From: Sulfobacillus harzensis
GTDB taxonomy: Bacteria > Bacillota > Sulfobacillia > Sulfobacillales > Sulfobacillaceae
Length of the DNA: 64,000 nucleotides
Direction: 5' to 3'
NCBI RefSeq assembly: GCF_012933365.1
Contig: NZ_JABBVZ010000010.1
Location: 1 to 64,000 of the forward strand
Shown here: piece by piece, positions 1 to 7,960 of the stretch
Numbering within the stretch: position 1 is the stretch's first letter
How the letters are laid out: every line of letters begins with the position of its first letter
Notes under the pieces: model-generated
What the model was told of the DNA's origin: nothing
Databases searched by the model: none
What the model saw: only the letters and a program-made list of their open reading frames with translations
Position numbers and translations under genes: made by a program

Positions 1-95
1 GGACGGTTTAGTTCAGCCTGGCTTTTCCCGGCTGTCCCGTGAGAAAAATGGATCTTGACATTTAACCGCGGGACTTATCTCAGGGATCGATGAGC

Positions 96-1961
96 CTATG
101 ACTCGGGTTGTGGCTCTACGTCGGCCAAGTTTGCCACCACGGGGCCGGCTTTTTCGCCGTAGTTGTAGAAGCCGTCAATGACTTCTGGGATTTCGCGAAA
201 GTTGTTGTCTGGCGGTGGGGAGGAGGTCATCCACTCCAGCGTGCGACCATTCCAGGGATTGTGGGAAGCTTTCGGCCCCTTGCGCCATGCCCAGACAATG
301 TGCACGCCATGCAGCACGAAACCGACCCCCAATGTCCATGCGGCAATCGAGATGACCAAATTCAGGGGGTGCAGATACGGTGGGTAGGTCGGTACCCAGC
401 GGTTCATTCCTTCCAGACCCACCAGGAACATGGTGCTGAAGGCGGTGTTAAAGGCGAGGAAAATCCAGATGGAGAGAAACTTGCCCCAGAATTCGCTGTA
501 CATCCGGCCGGTAATCTTCGGCAGCCAATAGTACGTGGCTGCAATCCAACTGAACACCATGCCGCCGATGATGGTGTAATGGAAGTGGGCTACGACGAAC
601 ATGGTGTCGTGGACCTGCAGGTTGATTGGCGGGTCCGCGAGATACACGCCGGTAATGCCTCCGTGCAGGAAGTTGAACATGCTCATCAAGATCAAGAGAC
701 CGGGCGTCGTCAACCGGTAGCGTGATTTCCACATGGTGCCCAGGGCTGCCATGAACGCGAACCCGGTGGGAATGGAAATCATCTCCGTGAAAAAGGAGAA
801 GGGAAACATCTCCGAGTTGCGCATGTTGGTGAACATGTGGTGAGCCCAAACCAATCCGGACAGCATCATCACAAAGATAAGCCCGATGACCGCCCAGGAT
901 CGGGCGAAGAGGGACTTTTGCGCCATGACGGGGATGATTTCGTTCCAGAGCGCAAACGCCGGCACGACCACAATGTACACCTCAGGATGGCCAAAGAGCC
1001 AAAATAGCTCCAACTCGGCCAACACCTGCCCGGCGGCGTTGAAGAGATTCAATGGGACGATGCGGTCGAGCAGCTGCAAAATGAACGTCATCTGAATTTC
1101 CGGAAGCCAGATCAGATTCAAAATGGAGACCGTGGTGATGCCCCAGACGAACATCGGCAATCGTGCCCACGTGACGCCGGGCGCCCGGTTGAAGACAATG
1201 GTGGCCACCAGGTTGAGCGACACAATAATTGACGACATGGTTAATGCCGCCACGCCGAGGTAGTAGAAAATAATCCCGGCTGCCCCTTGGCTTCCGAGGG
1301 GCTCATAGCCACGCCAACCAGTGGTCCAATATCCCAAGAGGGGACTCATCGCAACGGTCAGCACGCCGGCCGGGATAAGCCACTGCCCCAGGCCCGAGAG
1401 GCGGGAAAAGACCGTGGTACGGGCGCCAATCATGAGCGGGACGATGTAGTTCCCCAGTCCGCCGACCAACGCCACCGTAGCGACGGAAAACATCATGATG
1501 GTTCCATGGGCGCCGACGGCCGACAAGTACTGATTGGCATACGTAAAGAAGTACATGCCGGAGGCCGCGAGTTCGATGCGCATGGCCATCGCGATCCCGC
1601 CGGCGAGAATGAACGCGCAAGCAGATGACGTCATATATTGAATGCCGACGACTTTATGGTCGGTGGCAAACGCGAAGTATCGACGCCAGTCGGTGGCTTC
1701 ACCGACCCGTGGGGTGACGCCAAAGAGCGGTAGCACCATGCCTTCATAGGCCCCCACGCCCAAAAGCCAGCCGATCACAGCTCCGACCCACCCAATGGTG
1801 ATGGATACTTCCGTAAAGAACGGATGTCCGTAATGGGGGGCGATGGCGGCGGTTAGGCTATTCAGCAGTACGAAGGCAATCCCAGCCCACAAAAATCCGC
1901 GCAACATGGGCGGCATGACGTGCACTTTCGCGGATGGGGTTGTTACAACATTTTGAGCCAT
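96..1961 (-). CDS. coxA: Cytochrome c oxidase subunit I (heme-copper oxidase, AcoP-associated type)
   Basis: Catalytic subunit of a proton-translocating terminal oxidase in the cytoplasmic membrane, about 621 residues with at least 12 hydrophobic segments. Metal ligands are visible: AHGTIMMF (low-spin heme His), FGHPEVY (CuB His and the His-Tyr crosslink), AHHMFT (two CuB His) and AHFHYT (high-spin and low-spin heme His). The ATG at 1961 is preferred over the GTG at 1964 because GGAGG lies 7 bases before it. It is the last gene of an operon, 20 bp after coxB. Odd: the K-channel lysine position after IPTG reads FAF, and the D-channel Asp region reads GARTTVF instead of GAPDMAF. No coxC is visible in the 95 bases downstream. 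Confidence 0.95.
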   Translation of the reverse strand: MAQNVVTTPSAKVHVMPPMLRGFLWAGIAFVLLNSLTAAIAPHYGHPFFTEVSITIGWVGAVIGWLLGVGAYEGMVLPLFGVTPRVGEATDWRRYFAFATDHKVVGIQYMTSSACAFILAGGIAMAMRIELAASGMYFFTYANQYLSAVGAHGTIMMFSVATVALVGGLGNYIVPLMIGARTTVFSRLSGLGQWLIPAGVLTVAMSPLLGYWTTGWRGYEPLGSQGAAGIIFYYLGVAALTMSSIIVSLNLVATIVFNRAPGVTWARLPMFVWGITTVSILNLIWLPEIQMTFILQLLDRIVPLNLFNAAGQVLAELELFWLFGHPEVYIVVVPAFALWNEIIPVMAQKSLFARSWAVIGLIFVMMLSGLVWAHHMFTNMRNSEMFPFSFFTEMISIPTGFAFMAALGTMWKSRYRLTTPGLLILMSMFNFLHGGITGVYLADPPINLQVHDTMFVVAHFHYTIIGGMVFSWIAATYYWLPKITGRMYSEFWGKFLSIWIFLAFNTAFSTMFLVGLEGMNRWVPTYPPYLHPLNLVISIAAWTLGVGFVLHGVHIVWAWRKGPKASHNPWNGRTLEWMTSSPPPDNNFREIPEVIDGFYNYGEKAGPVVANLADVEPQPES

Positions 1962-1984
1962 CACGAATCCTCCAATCTAAGCGC

Positions 1985-2788
1985 TTATGAGCTTTGCAGC
2001 TTTTGCTGCTTGGCGATCCAGGCCTTGAACTGCGAAGCCGTTACAATCTTGAGCGGCGACTCCATCCAAGGATGTCCCGGCCCGCAAACTTCGGCGCACT
2101 GCACGCGGACTTCGGGGTTGGTTTGATAGGTGGCGGTCCGATTGGCGACGATGTATTCGTAGCGGGTTTCACCCGGAATCACGTCCTCTTTAATCCCGAA
2201 CGCCGGCACCCAGAACGAATGGATGACACCCGCCTCCACGTCGTAGGTGTGGAACGGGTCATAGGACCGGAGCACAAACTCGATCTTCTTATGGGCGGGT
2301 ATGACCAGCTCGTCCTGTCCATTGGCGTTCACGGTCTGGGAGAGGTGATATTGCGGATAGCTGAAAATCCACTCCCACTGCCGGGCGGTCACATCCACAA
2401 TCAGATCGTTCTTTTGATGGCTGGGCAACTGGGTAGCGAACATTTGCTCTAAGTCGGCCGCTGTCGGGTGAAGCCAGAACAGCAGGTTGAGCACGATGGA
2501 GCCCAAAATCCAAATGGTTGTGAAGAGGCCATTCTTGGTGACTTGAATACGGCTTTGCTTCGGTTCGGGGCTGTCTGCATGGTAACGGAACGCCGTCCAG
2601 ACCAGCCACCAAATGACGAGCAGAAATACCGGCGCCAGCATCGTGGTCAGGAAGTTAAAGGCGTGCAAGGCGATATTGCCTTGATTGGTCAATAAGAAAT
2701 ACATTTGGCTGCTGCCGATGCGGTGTAGAAACCACTCGCCCAGCGCGCTAATGATAATCCAGACCACGCCGAAAATCACAATGTCCAT
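1985..2788 (-). CDS. coxB: Cytochrome c oxidase subunit II with CuA site
   Basis: Electron-entry subunit of the oxidase, 267 residues. Two N-terminal membrane helices (about residues 4-20 and 40-65, with a further hydrophobic stretch near 90-105) are followed by an extracytoplasmic cupredoxin domain. The CuA ligands are complete: the His of IHSFWVP, and CAEVCGPGHPWM giving Cys, Glu, Cys, His and Met. The aromatic patch ARQWEW that normally receives electrons from the donor is present. It lies 28 bp after the AcoP-like gene and 20 bp before coxA, so the three are almost certainly co-transcribed. The ATG is preceded by AAAGGA at a slightly long spacing. Confidence 0.95.
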   Translation of the reverse strand: MDIVIFGVVWIIISALGEWFLHRIGSSQMYFLLTNQGNIALHAFNFLTTMLAPVFLLVIWWLVWTAFRYHADSPEPKQSRIQVTKNGLFTTIWILGSIVLNLLFWLHPTAADLEQMFATQLPSHQKNDLIVDVTARQWEWIFSYPQYHLSQTVNANGQDELVIPAHKKIEFVLRSYDPFHTYDVEAGVIHSFWVPAFGIKEDVIPGETRYEYIVANRTATYQTNPEVRVQCAEVCGPGHPWMESPLKIVTASQFKAWIAKQQKLQSS

Positions 2789-2816
2789 GGTTGTCGTTCC
2801 TTTCTCCGGGGGCCGG

Positions 2817-3449
2817 TTAGTCGCGCACGATGTTTATCACGCCACGCATGCCGGTCCGCCAGTGGATGAACTGCTGCACAAAGCAGCCGTAATGCCAGAT
2901 GCCGGGCTTGTCTGGGACAGTAAAAGACAGGTGAAGGGTCCCACCAGGCTGAAGCGTGGGGCTAAAGTCGCCGCCGCTGGAAATCTGATAGGGGCCTTTG
3001 GGTCCTACATAAGTCACCTTGGCTTTATGGGGAACAAAGTTGTCCACGCCCACCGGGTCACTAAGGGTGACGGCTACCCCATCCCAGAAGTCATGCACCC
3101 AGCCGTCGGCGTTCAGCACGCCGAATGCTTGGAAATACTGCATGTTGGGGTGCGGACGGCCAATGGTCCACTCATGCCAGTGCGTGGGGCTCTGATTATG
3201 AAAGATGACCTCCATCTTGTCGCCCACGCGCCAGGTCATATAGTTTGGCACGAAGTAGTAGTCGAGCGCATACAGGTGGATCTGACCGCTAGAAACGGGC
3301 GAGCCGAAAATGTCACGAGCGGCGGTGACTATCGGCCACTTGCCAAACATGGTGATGGCGCCGGCTATACCCAAGCCGGTCAATCCTGTAATAAGTTGTC
3401 GGCGGCTCCAAGTCGGTTCTGCCGGCATATGTTCGTTTTCTTGCTCCAC
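2817..3449 (-). CDS. Cupredoxin, AcoP-like partner of cytochrome oxidase
   Basis: A type-1 copper protein of about 210 residues. The start is the GTG at 3449, because AAGGAGG lies 8 bases upstream; upstream in-frame ATGs lack such a site. The N-terminus SRRQLITG plus a hydrophobic stretch looks like a Tat signal or anchor. Copper ligands are probably a His in SPTHWHEW and the Cys, His and Met of GCFVQQFIHWRTGM, with spacings Cys+7 His+5 Met. From memory these are the spacings of AcoP (acidophile CcO partner) of Acidithiobacillus ferrooxidans, which also lies just before coxB-coxA. I infer that it hands electrons to CoxB or stabilises the oxidase complex. Confidence 0.8.
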   Translation of the reverse strand: MEQENEHMPAEPTWSRRQLITGLTGLGIAGAITMFGKWPIVTAARDIFGSPVSSGQIHLYALDYYFVPNYMTWRVGDKMEVIFHNQSPTHWHEWTIGRPHPNMQYFQAFGVLNADGWVHDFWDGVAVTLSDPVGVDNFVPHKAKVTYVGPKGPYQISSGGDFSPTLQPGGTLHLSFTVPDKPGIWHYGCFVQQFIHWRTGMRGVINIVRD

Positions 3450-3602
3450 GTCCAAAACCTCCTTGGTTCTCCGTAACTGTGAGGCCGATGCAGGAATGGC
3501 GACAGTACTCAAATTTCCCAGCCGTTGTCCGTTTTATCGAAGCGCTGGAGTGTTAGTTATCACCAGAGGTGGGGAATGCTGGAAAAAAATGGGGATCATA
3601 CG

Positions 3603-3776
3603 ATGAATCCTATCTGGCTGGCGATCCCATTTCTGTTAGCCAGCTTTGTCCTCTGGGCATGGGTGTGGCACATGGCGCGGGAATGGGATCGGGACTCTCC
3701 GGGGGGCGGAAAATTGGGCCGGGTACTATCCTTGCGGGCCTACCGCCGGAAGAAGACCACGGATATGAAGTCGTGA
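3603..3776 (+). CDS. Small single-pass membrane protein, unknown function
   Basis: A 57-residue protein beginning MNPIWLAIPF with one hydrophobic helix (about residues 4-22) and a basic, Arg/Lys-rich cytoplasmic-type tail containing AYRRKK. An alternative in-frame ATG at 3576 has the stronger ribosome site (AGAGGTGGGG) and would add nine residues. It is divergent from the cox operon and ends 54 bases before the tRNA. I do not recognise the family. It may be an accessory of the neighbouring oxidase, but only position suggests that. Confidence 0.5.
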   Translation: MNPIWLAIPFLLASFVLWAWVWHMAREWDRDSPGGGKLGRVLSLRAYRRKKTTDMKS

Positions 3777-3786
3777 CATATTGCGC

Positions 3787-3823
3787 AAAATAAAAACACC
3801 CGCCATCCCTTTGGATGCGGGTT
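3787..3823 (-). terminator. Rho-independent terminator of the tRNA-Ala gene
   Basis: On the minus strand AACCCGCATCC pairs with GGATGGCGGGT (one bulged base) around an AAAG loop and is followed by TTTTTATTTT. It lies directly after the CCA end of the tRNA. Confidence 0.75.
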
Positions 3824-3830
3824 ACAAGTT

Positions 3831-3906
<76 letters not shown>

Positions 3907-4232
3907 ACGACGCTTACTGATTATATAAACTGCACCGTTCGCTGTCAATACAATGGCCATCGCGCTTTGTCCGTAAAATGTGCCAGAGTCTCCAATTAAC
4001 CCACACAATTCTGCGCTTCATGGGATGCCCTGTACTTTTCACACGGATTTTCGCCATGGTCGACAGTTTCTCACAGAAGTTACATGGCATTGTGGCGGAA
4101 CGGTTCGGGGAAGCTCAAATTCATCAGGAATTTGTCCATTAAAACTTTAGACCTGGCGGCAGGAATGTTAGGATGAGGGGCGAATAAGTGGAGGAAAGTG
4201 GAGCCAAGTGGGACAGATGGGGGTGATGCGGG
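3907..4232 (+). promoter_or_regulatory. Regulatory region in front of the dcw cluster, with candidate promoter
   Basis: These 326 bases hold no convincing gene. A candidate sigma-A promoter is TTTAGA (4146-4151), a 17-base spacer and TAGGAT (4169-4174), with TG one base before the -10 hexamer, so transcription would start near 4181. Direct repeats that fit MraZ boxes begin a few bases later. Nothing else clear is seen between 3907 and 4140. Confidence 0.45.
4186..4214 (+). promoter_or_regulatory. Three MraZ-box direct repeats
   Basis: Three units AAGTGGAGG, AAGTGGAGC and AAGTGGGAC recur with an exact 10-base period just upstream of mraZ. Further TGGGGG and CGGGGT units follow with about the same period up to the start codon. 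MraZ is known to bind short TGGG-containing direct repeats before its own gene, so autoregulation of the dcw operon is the likely role. Confidence 0.7.
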
Positions 4233-4664
4233 GTGATGATGGGAGAGTATTCCCACGCACTGGACGATAAGGGCCGCATCGTCATCCCGGCTCGCTTGCG
4301 CGATGACTTGGACAACCACTTTGTGATGACCAAGGGTTTAGATGGCTGTCTCTTTCTCTATCCCATGGAGGAGTGGAGAAAGATGGAAGAACGCTTGAAG
4401 GCGCTGCCCATGACCAATGCCAGTGCGCGAGCCTTTCAAAGGCTTTTTTTGGCCGGGGCGCAAGACGTCGAAGTCGACCGCCAATTTCGGGTAACCATCC
4501 CCCCGCGACTTAGGGAATACGCGGGTGTCATTAAGGATGTCGTGCTGGTAGGGGTCTCGAGCCGCGTTGAGTTGTGGGCGCAGGAGAAGTGGCAGGCCTA
4601 TCAGGCGGAGGCGCAGGACGGTTACGAGGACGTCGCCGAGAAGATGGTGGACTTCGGGTTTTAA
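4233..4664 (+). CDS. mraZ: Transcriptional regulator MraZ
   Basis: DNA-binding regulator of the division and cell-wall cluster, 143 residues, the normal length. Two SpoVT/AbrB-like (swapped-hairpin) domains are visible, each with a DxxGRxxIPxxLR-type core: DDKGRIVIPARLR near residue 11 and DRQFRVTIPPRLR near residue 81. The start may be the GTG at 4233 or the ATGs at 4236 or 4239; the family begins M-x-M-G-E-Y. It is the first gene of the dcw operon, followed after 14 bases by rsmH. The repeats upstream suggest that it represses its own operon. Confidence 0.95.
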   Translation: MMMGEYSHALDDKGRIVIPARLRDDLDNHFVMTKGLDGCLFLYPMEEWRKMEERLKALPMTNASARAFQRLFLAGAQDVEVDRQFRVTIPPRLREYAGVIKDVVLVGVSSRVELWAQEKWQAYQAEAQDGYEDVAEKMVDFGF

Positions 4665-4678
4665 GGCGAGGAGCAGCG

Positions 4679-5578
4679 ATGGTGAGGTTCGAACACGAAA
4701 GCGTCATGCCGCGGGAAGTGTTGGAGCTCTTGGTGACCAACCGCCAAGGGATTTATGTGGATGCCACCTTGGGCGGTGCTGGTCATACCGTTCGGTTGCT
4801 GGAGTCCTACCCCGATATTCGCATCATCGGAATTGACCAGGATGATCAGGCGCTGGATTACGCGCGGAGCAAAATCGAGCCCTTTCAGGATCGGGCACAA
4901 GCAGTCAAGGGCAATTTCCGCTATCTGACCGAGCTTTTAGCTTCGATGGGCTTGGAGCAGGTGGATGGTGTGCTCTTTGATCTGGGCGTCTCCTCGCCGC
5001 AGTTGGATCGGGCAGAACGCGGGTTTTCGTATCAACATGAAGACGCGCCCTTGGATATGCGGATGGACTCCGATAATCCTGTCACGGCCTTTCGACTGGT
5101 GAACACCAAGTCGGAGCAGGAAATTGCCCAAGCCATTCGCACATGGGGAGAGGAGCGTTGGGCCTCGCGTATCGCCGCGTTTATTGTCAATGCGCGCAAG
5201 ACTGAGCCGATTCGCACCACGGGTCAGTTGGTGGACGTCATACGAGCCGCCATTCCGGCGGCAGCCCGTCGACAGGGAGGCCATCCCGCCAGAAGAACGT
5301 TTCAGGCGCTTCGAATTTGGGTCAACGACGAAATGGGCGCCTTACAGGATGGCGTTCAGGAGGCCTGGCGGGTGTTGGCACCGGGTGGGCGCATCGCCGT
5401 GATTTCGTTTCATTCGTTAGAAGACCGGATTGTGAAGCACCAGTTTCGCGATTGGCATAATCAGCATCTGGCCCGCCTCATTACGAAGCATCCCCTGACT
5501 GCGGATGCTGCGGAATTGGACGGGAACCCACGGGCACGCTCGGCGAAGCTGCGCGTCGTGGAAAAGCTCGCAAGCTAG
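4679..5578 (+). CDS. rsmH: 16S rRNA (cytosine1402-N4)-methyltransferase RsmH
   Basis: S-adenosylmethionine-dependent enzyme methylating N4 of C1402 in 16S rRNA, 299 residues. It opens with the family signature HESVMPREVLE, followed by the SAM-binding loop VDATLGGAGHT. FDLGVSSPQLD, GFSYQ, PLDMRMD and VISFHSLEDRIVK also match RsmH. The ATG at 4679 is chosen because it is preceded by GGCGAGGAG and gives the conserved N-terminus; a longer in-frame reading from 4574 overlaps mraZ and has no conserved extension. It follows mraZ as in most bacteria. Confidence 0.96.
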   Translation: MVRFEHESVMPREVLELLVTNRQGIYVDATLGGAGHTVRLLESYPDIRIIGIDQDDQALDYARSKIEPFQDRAQAVKGNFRYLTELLASMGLEQVDGVLFDLGVSSPQLDRAERGFSYQHEDAPLDMRMDSDNPVTAFRLVNTKSEQEIAQAIRTWGEERWASRIAAFIVNARKTEPIRTTGQLVDVIRAAIPAAARRQGGHPARRTFQALRIWVNDEMGALQDGVQEAWRVLAPGGRIAVISFHSLEDRIVKHQFRDWHNQHLARLITKHPLTADAAELDGNPRARSAKLRVVEKLAS

Positions 5579-5678
5579 GGGTTGTCGATGCGAAGGGAGT
5601 CCTTTGCTCACGGTGTCGACAAAATCCCCGCCGTCAACTCATAACTCGTCACGATTCGCATACTTTGGGAGGATTATC

Positions 5679-6155
5679 ATGGTTGAAGAGCGCACATGGC
5701 AAGTCGAGAACGAAGGCAATCTAGCCCGCACGTGGGAACAGCGGCTTCGGCCCAAAGTTTCCCCACAACCGCAGCGTCGTCGACGGATCGCGGCGCGTTG
5801 GGTACGGCCCGCAGCGTGGATTGGAGCGCTTTGGGGCGGTGCCGTGGTGGCAAGCTTTCTTGCCATCCAGGTCATGACCATGTCCTATCATTATGACCAA
5901 ACGAACCAACAATATGCGGCGCTCACGCGGCAGAATCAGTCGTTGAATGTGACACTGGCGGCTCTTACCTCAACCCAGGCTTTGTCCCGTGACGCGGCCC
6001 GCCTTAAAGTGACTATGGTGGAGCCCGCCTCAGCCCTCCAAACCCCTGTGAAACATGGGACATCTAAGCCGGTTGCCGCTCCTACGGTTCAGCCTTCGGC
6101 TCTTGGCCGGGTGACCCGCTGGATGCAGAATCTTAGCCAAAGTCTCGGACAATGA
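5679..6155 (+). CDS. ftsL: FtsL-like septum protein
   Basis: A 158-residue bitopic membrane protein: a basic cytoplasmic N-terminus (about residues 1-48, rich in Arg), one transmembrane helix (about 50-70), then a periplasm-side stretch NQQYAALTRQNQSL with coiled-coil character and a Pro/Ser/Thr-rich tail. Sequence identity to FtsL is weak, as usual for this family. The call rests on topology and on its place between rsmH and the division PBP. The ATG at 5679 follows GGGAGGA. Its last bases overlap the next gene (ATGA). It should form part of the FtsL-DivIC-PBP complex at the septum. Confidence 0.8.
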   Translation: MVEERTWQVENEGNLARTWEQRLRPKVSPQPQRRRRIAARWVRPAAWIGALWGGAVVASFLAIQVMTMSYHYDQTNQQYAALTRQNQSLNVTLAALTSTQALSRDAARLKVTMVEPASALQTPVKHGTSKPVAAPTVQPSALGRVTRWMQNLSQSLGQ

Positions 6156-7879
6156 AGGCGCGCATACGGAACCTAACCCGCTGGCGCGTGTTGTGGCTGA
6201 CGCTCGGCATGGCCGGGTTTATGGCTTTTCTGGTGGGGCGTCTCGTCGTTATTCAAGTTGCCGACAAGTCGTTCCTGGATAACTATGAGGCATCCTTCCA
6301 GGTTAAGCACATCACCATCCCGGCCCAGCGGGGCGAAATTATCGACCGCAATGGGACGGTCTTAGCTATGGATGTTCCGCGCGACCAGGTCATTGCTGCG
6401 CCGCGCTATATTCATCATCCGGCCCAAGAGGCGGGTGTGTTGGCCAAGTATTTGCCCTTTAAGGCCAAAGTCTTGCGCCGCGTGCTGTCTAACAAATCGT
6501 GGTATGCCCTGTTGGACAACTCGGTCAGTCCAGCGGTGGCCAATAAGATCAACCGCCTGCAGCTCACCGGCATCGCCACCGTGCCGGTGACGGGGCGCGA
6601 GTACCCCAACGGCACGCTGGCTTCCCAAGTGCTCGGTATGGTTGGGTCTAATGGCCAGGGGTTAGCCGGGATTGAATACGCCGACAACAAGCTGTTGTCC
6701 GGGACGCCAGGGCATTGGACGGTGCGTGAGGATGCCTATGGCAACCCGATGTTGCAATGGCAGCAGGCCTACACTCCGCCTAAGCCCGGCGATACCGTCC
6801 AATTGACCATCGACGCCAACGTGGAAGCCCAAGCGCAGAAGTGGCTCAAGTGGGGAATTAAGCGGGCCCATGCGAAAAACGGCACCGTCATCATCATGAA
6901 CGTCAAGACCGGCGGGATCGTTGCTTTGGCGAATTGGCCCAACTACAACCCCAACAACTTGGCCACCGTCACGTCCGAGAATCAGAGCGACTTCGGGGTG
7001 CAATATCTGTTCCCCCCAGGCTCAATTTTCAAGCCTGTCACGACGGCGGCAGCCCTTTCGCTGGGACTCTTTACGCCCAATAGCCTTTTCTATACGGATG
7101 GCTATAAAATTGTCGACGGCGTCCGCATCAATGACTGGAATCCCAAGGGCTGGGGATGGATTACGCTGACCCGGGGTTTGGAGGTGTCCTCAGACCAAGT
7201 CTTCATGGACGTTGCCTTGAAGCTGGGCGTCAGCGGGTTGTATCAGTTTGTGCACGCTTTTGGGCTTGATCATGCCGTCAATGTGGGGCTGCCGGGTTCC
7301 GCCTCACCCCTTTGGATTCCTAAATCGCAGGTTAACCCGGTGGATTTGGCCACGGAAGGATTCGGGCAGGGGTTTGCGACCACGGCCATGGAGATTATTG
7401 CCGCGGACGATGCCATCGCCAACAATGGCACGCTGGTGCAGCCGCACATTGTCAAGGACATCATTAGTCCCAGCGGCAAGGTGACCCCAACCAAAGTGAC
7501 GGTCGAGGGGAAGCCCGTGACACCGCAAGTGGCTTTAGAAATCCAGCACATGATGACCTTGGAAGCCACCAAAGGAACCGGCGTGCCGGCACAGGTTCCC
7601 GGCTATATCATCGCTGGGAAGACGGGGACGGCGCAGAAGATTGTGAACGGCCACACCTCCAATTCCAACTTTGTGGCTTCTTATTTGGGGTATGGCCCGA
7701 TGCCGCACCCTAAGTTCATCATGCTGGTGTCCATCAATCACCCGGTAGGGAGTCTCTTTTACGGGGACCAGGTCTCGGCTCCGGTGTGGAAGCACATCGC
7801 GACCTATCTCTTTAAGTACTGGAACATCAAACCGTACGCCGGACCCGACAACGGGTCCAAACCGGGGCCGATTCCCTAA
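6152..7879 (+). CDS. Class B penicillin-binding protein (FtsI/PBP2B-like transpeptidase)
   Basis: Peptidoglycan DD-transpeptidase of the division machinery, 575 residues. One N-terminal membrane anchor (about 13-35), a dimerisation domain beginning PAQRGEIIDRNG, and a C-terminal transpeptidase domain. The catalytic SxxK is PPGSIFKP (Ser291, Lys294), and KTGTAQK is the third motif near residue 490. The second motif reads SSD (346-348) rather than the SxN usual in FtsI; S-x-D is known from some PBP2-type proteins. There are no PASTA domains. It overlaps ftsL by 4 bases. Confidence 0.9.
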   Translation: MKARIRNLTRWRVLWLTLGMAGFMAFLVGRLVVIQVADKSFLDNYEASFQVKHITIPAQRGEIIDRNGTVLAMDVPRDQVIAAPRYIHHPAQEAGVLAKYLPFKAKVLRRVLSNKSWYALLDNSVSPAVANKINRLQLTGIATVPVTGREYPNGTLASQVLGMVGSNGQGLAGIEYADNKLLSGTPGHWTVREDAYGNPMLQWQQAYTPPKPGDTVQLTIDANVEAQAQKWLKWGIKRAHAKNGTVIIMNVKTGGIVALANWPNYNPNNLATVTSENQSDFGVQYLFPPGSIFKPVTTAAALSLGLFTPNSLFYTDGYKIVDGVRINDWNPKGWGWITLTRGLEVSSDQVFMDVALKLGVSGLYQFVHAFGLDHAVNVGLPGSASPLWIPKSQVNPVDLATEGFGQGFATTAMEIIAADDAIANNGTLVQPHIVKDIISPSGKVTPTKVTVEGKPVTPQVALEIQHMMTLEATKGTGVPAQVPGYIIAGKTGTAQKIVNGHTSNSNFVASYLGYGPMPHPKFIMLVSINHPVGSLFYGDQVSAPVWKHIATYLFKYWNIKPYAGPDNGSKPGPIP

Positions 7880-7960
7880 AGTTCTCGGGTGGGCGTGACT
7901 GTCATAGAAATGGGGAGTAACCAGCCCGTCCTTGTCACGACGGGTAGGGGGGTCTCTCTG

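Noticed and set aside
108-725. A 205-codon plus-strand frame at the left edge
   Set aside because: Antisense to coxA, with no recognisable protein features.
4080-4333. Minus-strand frames over the dcw promoter
   Set aside because: They have no ribosome site or family match and cover the MraZ boxes and promoter.
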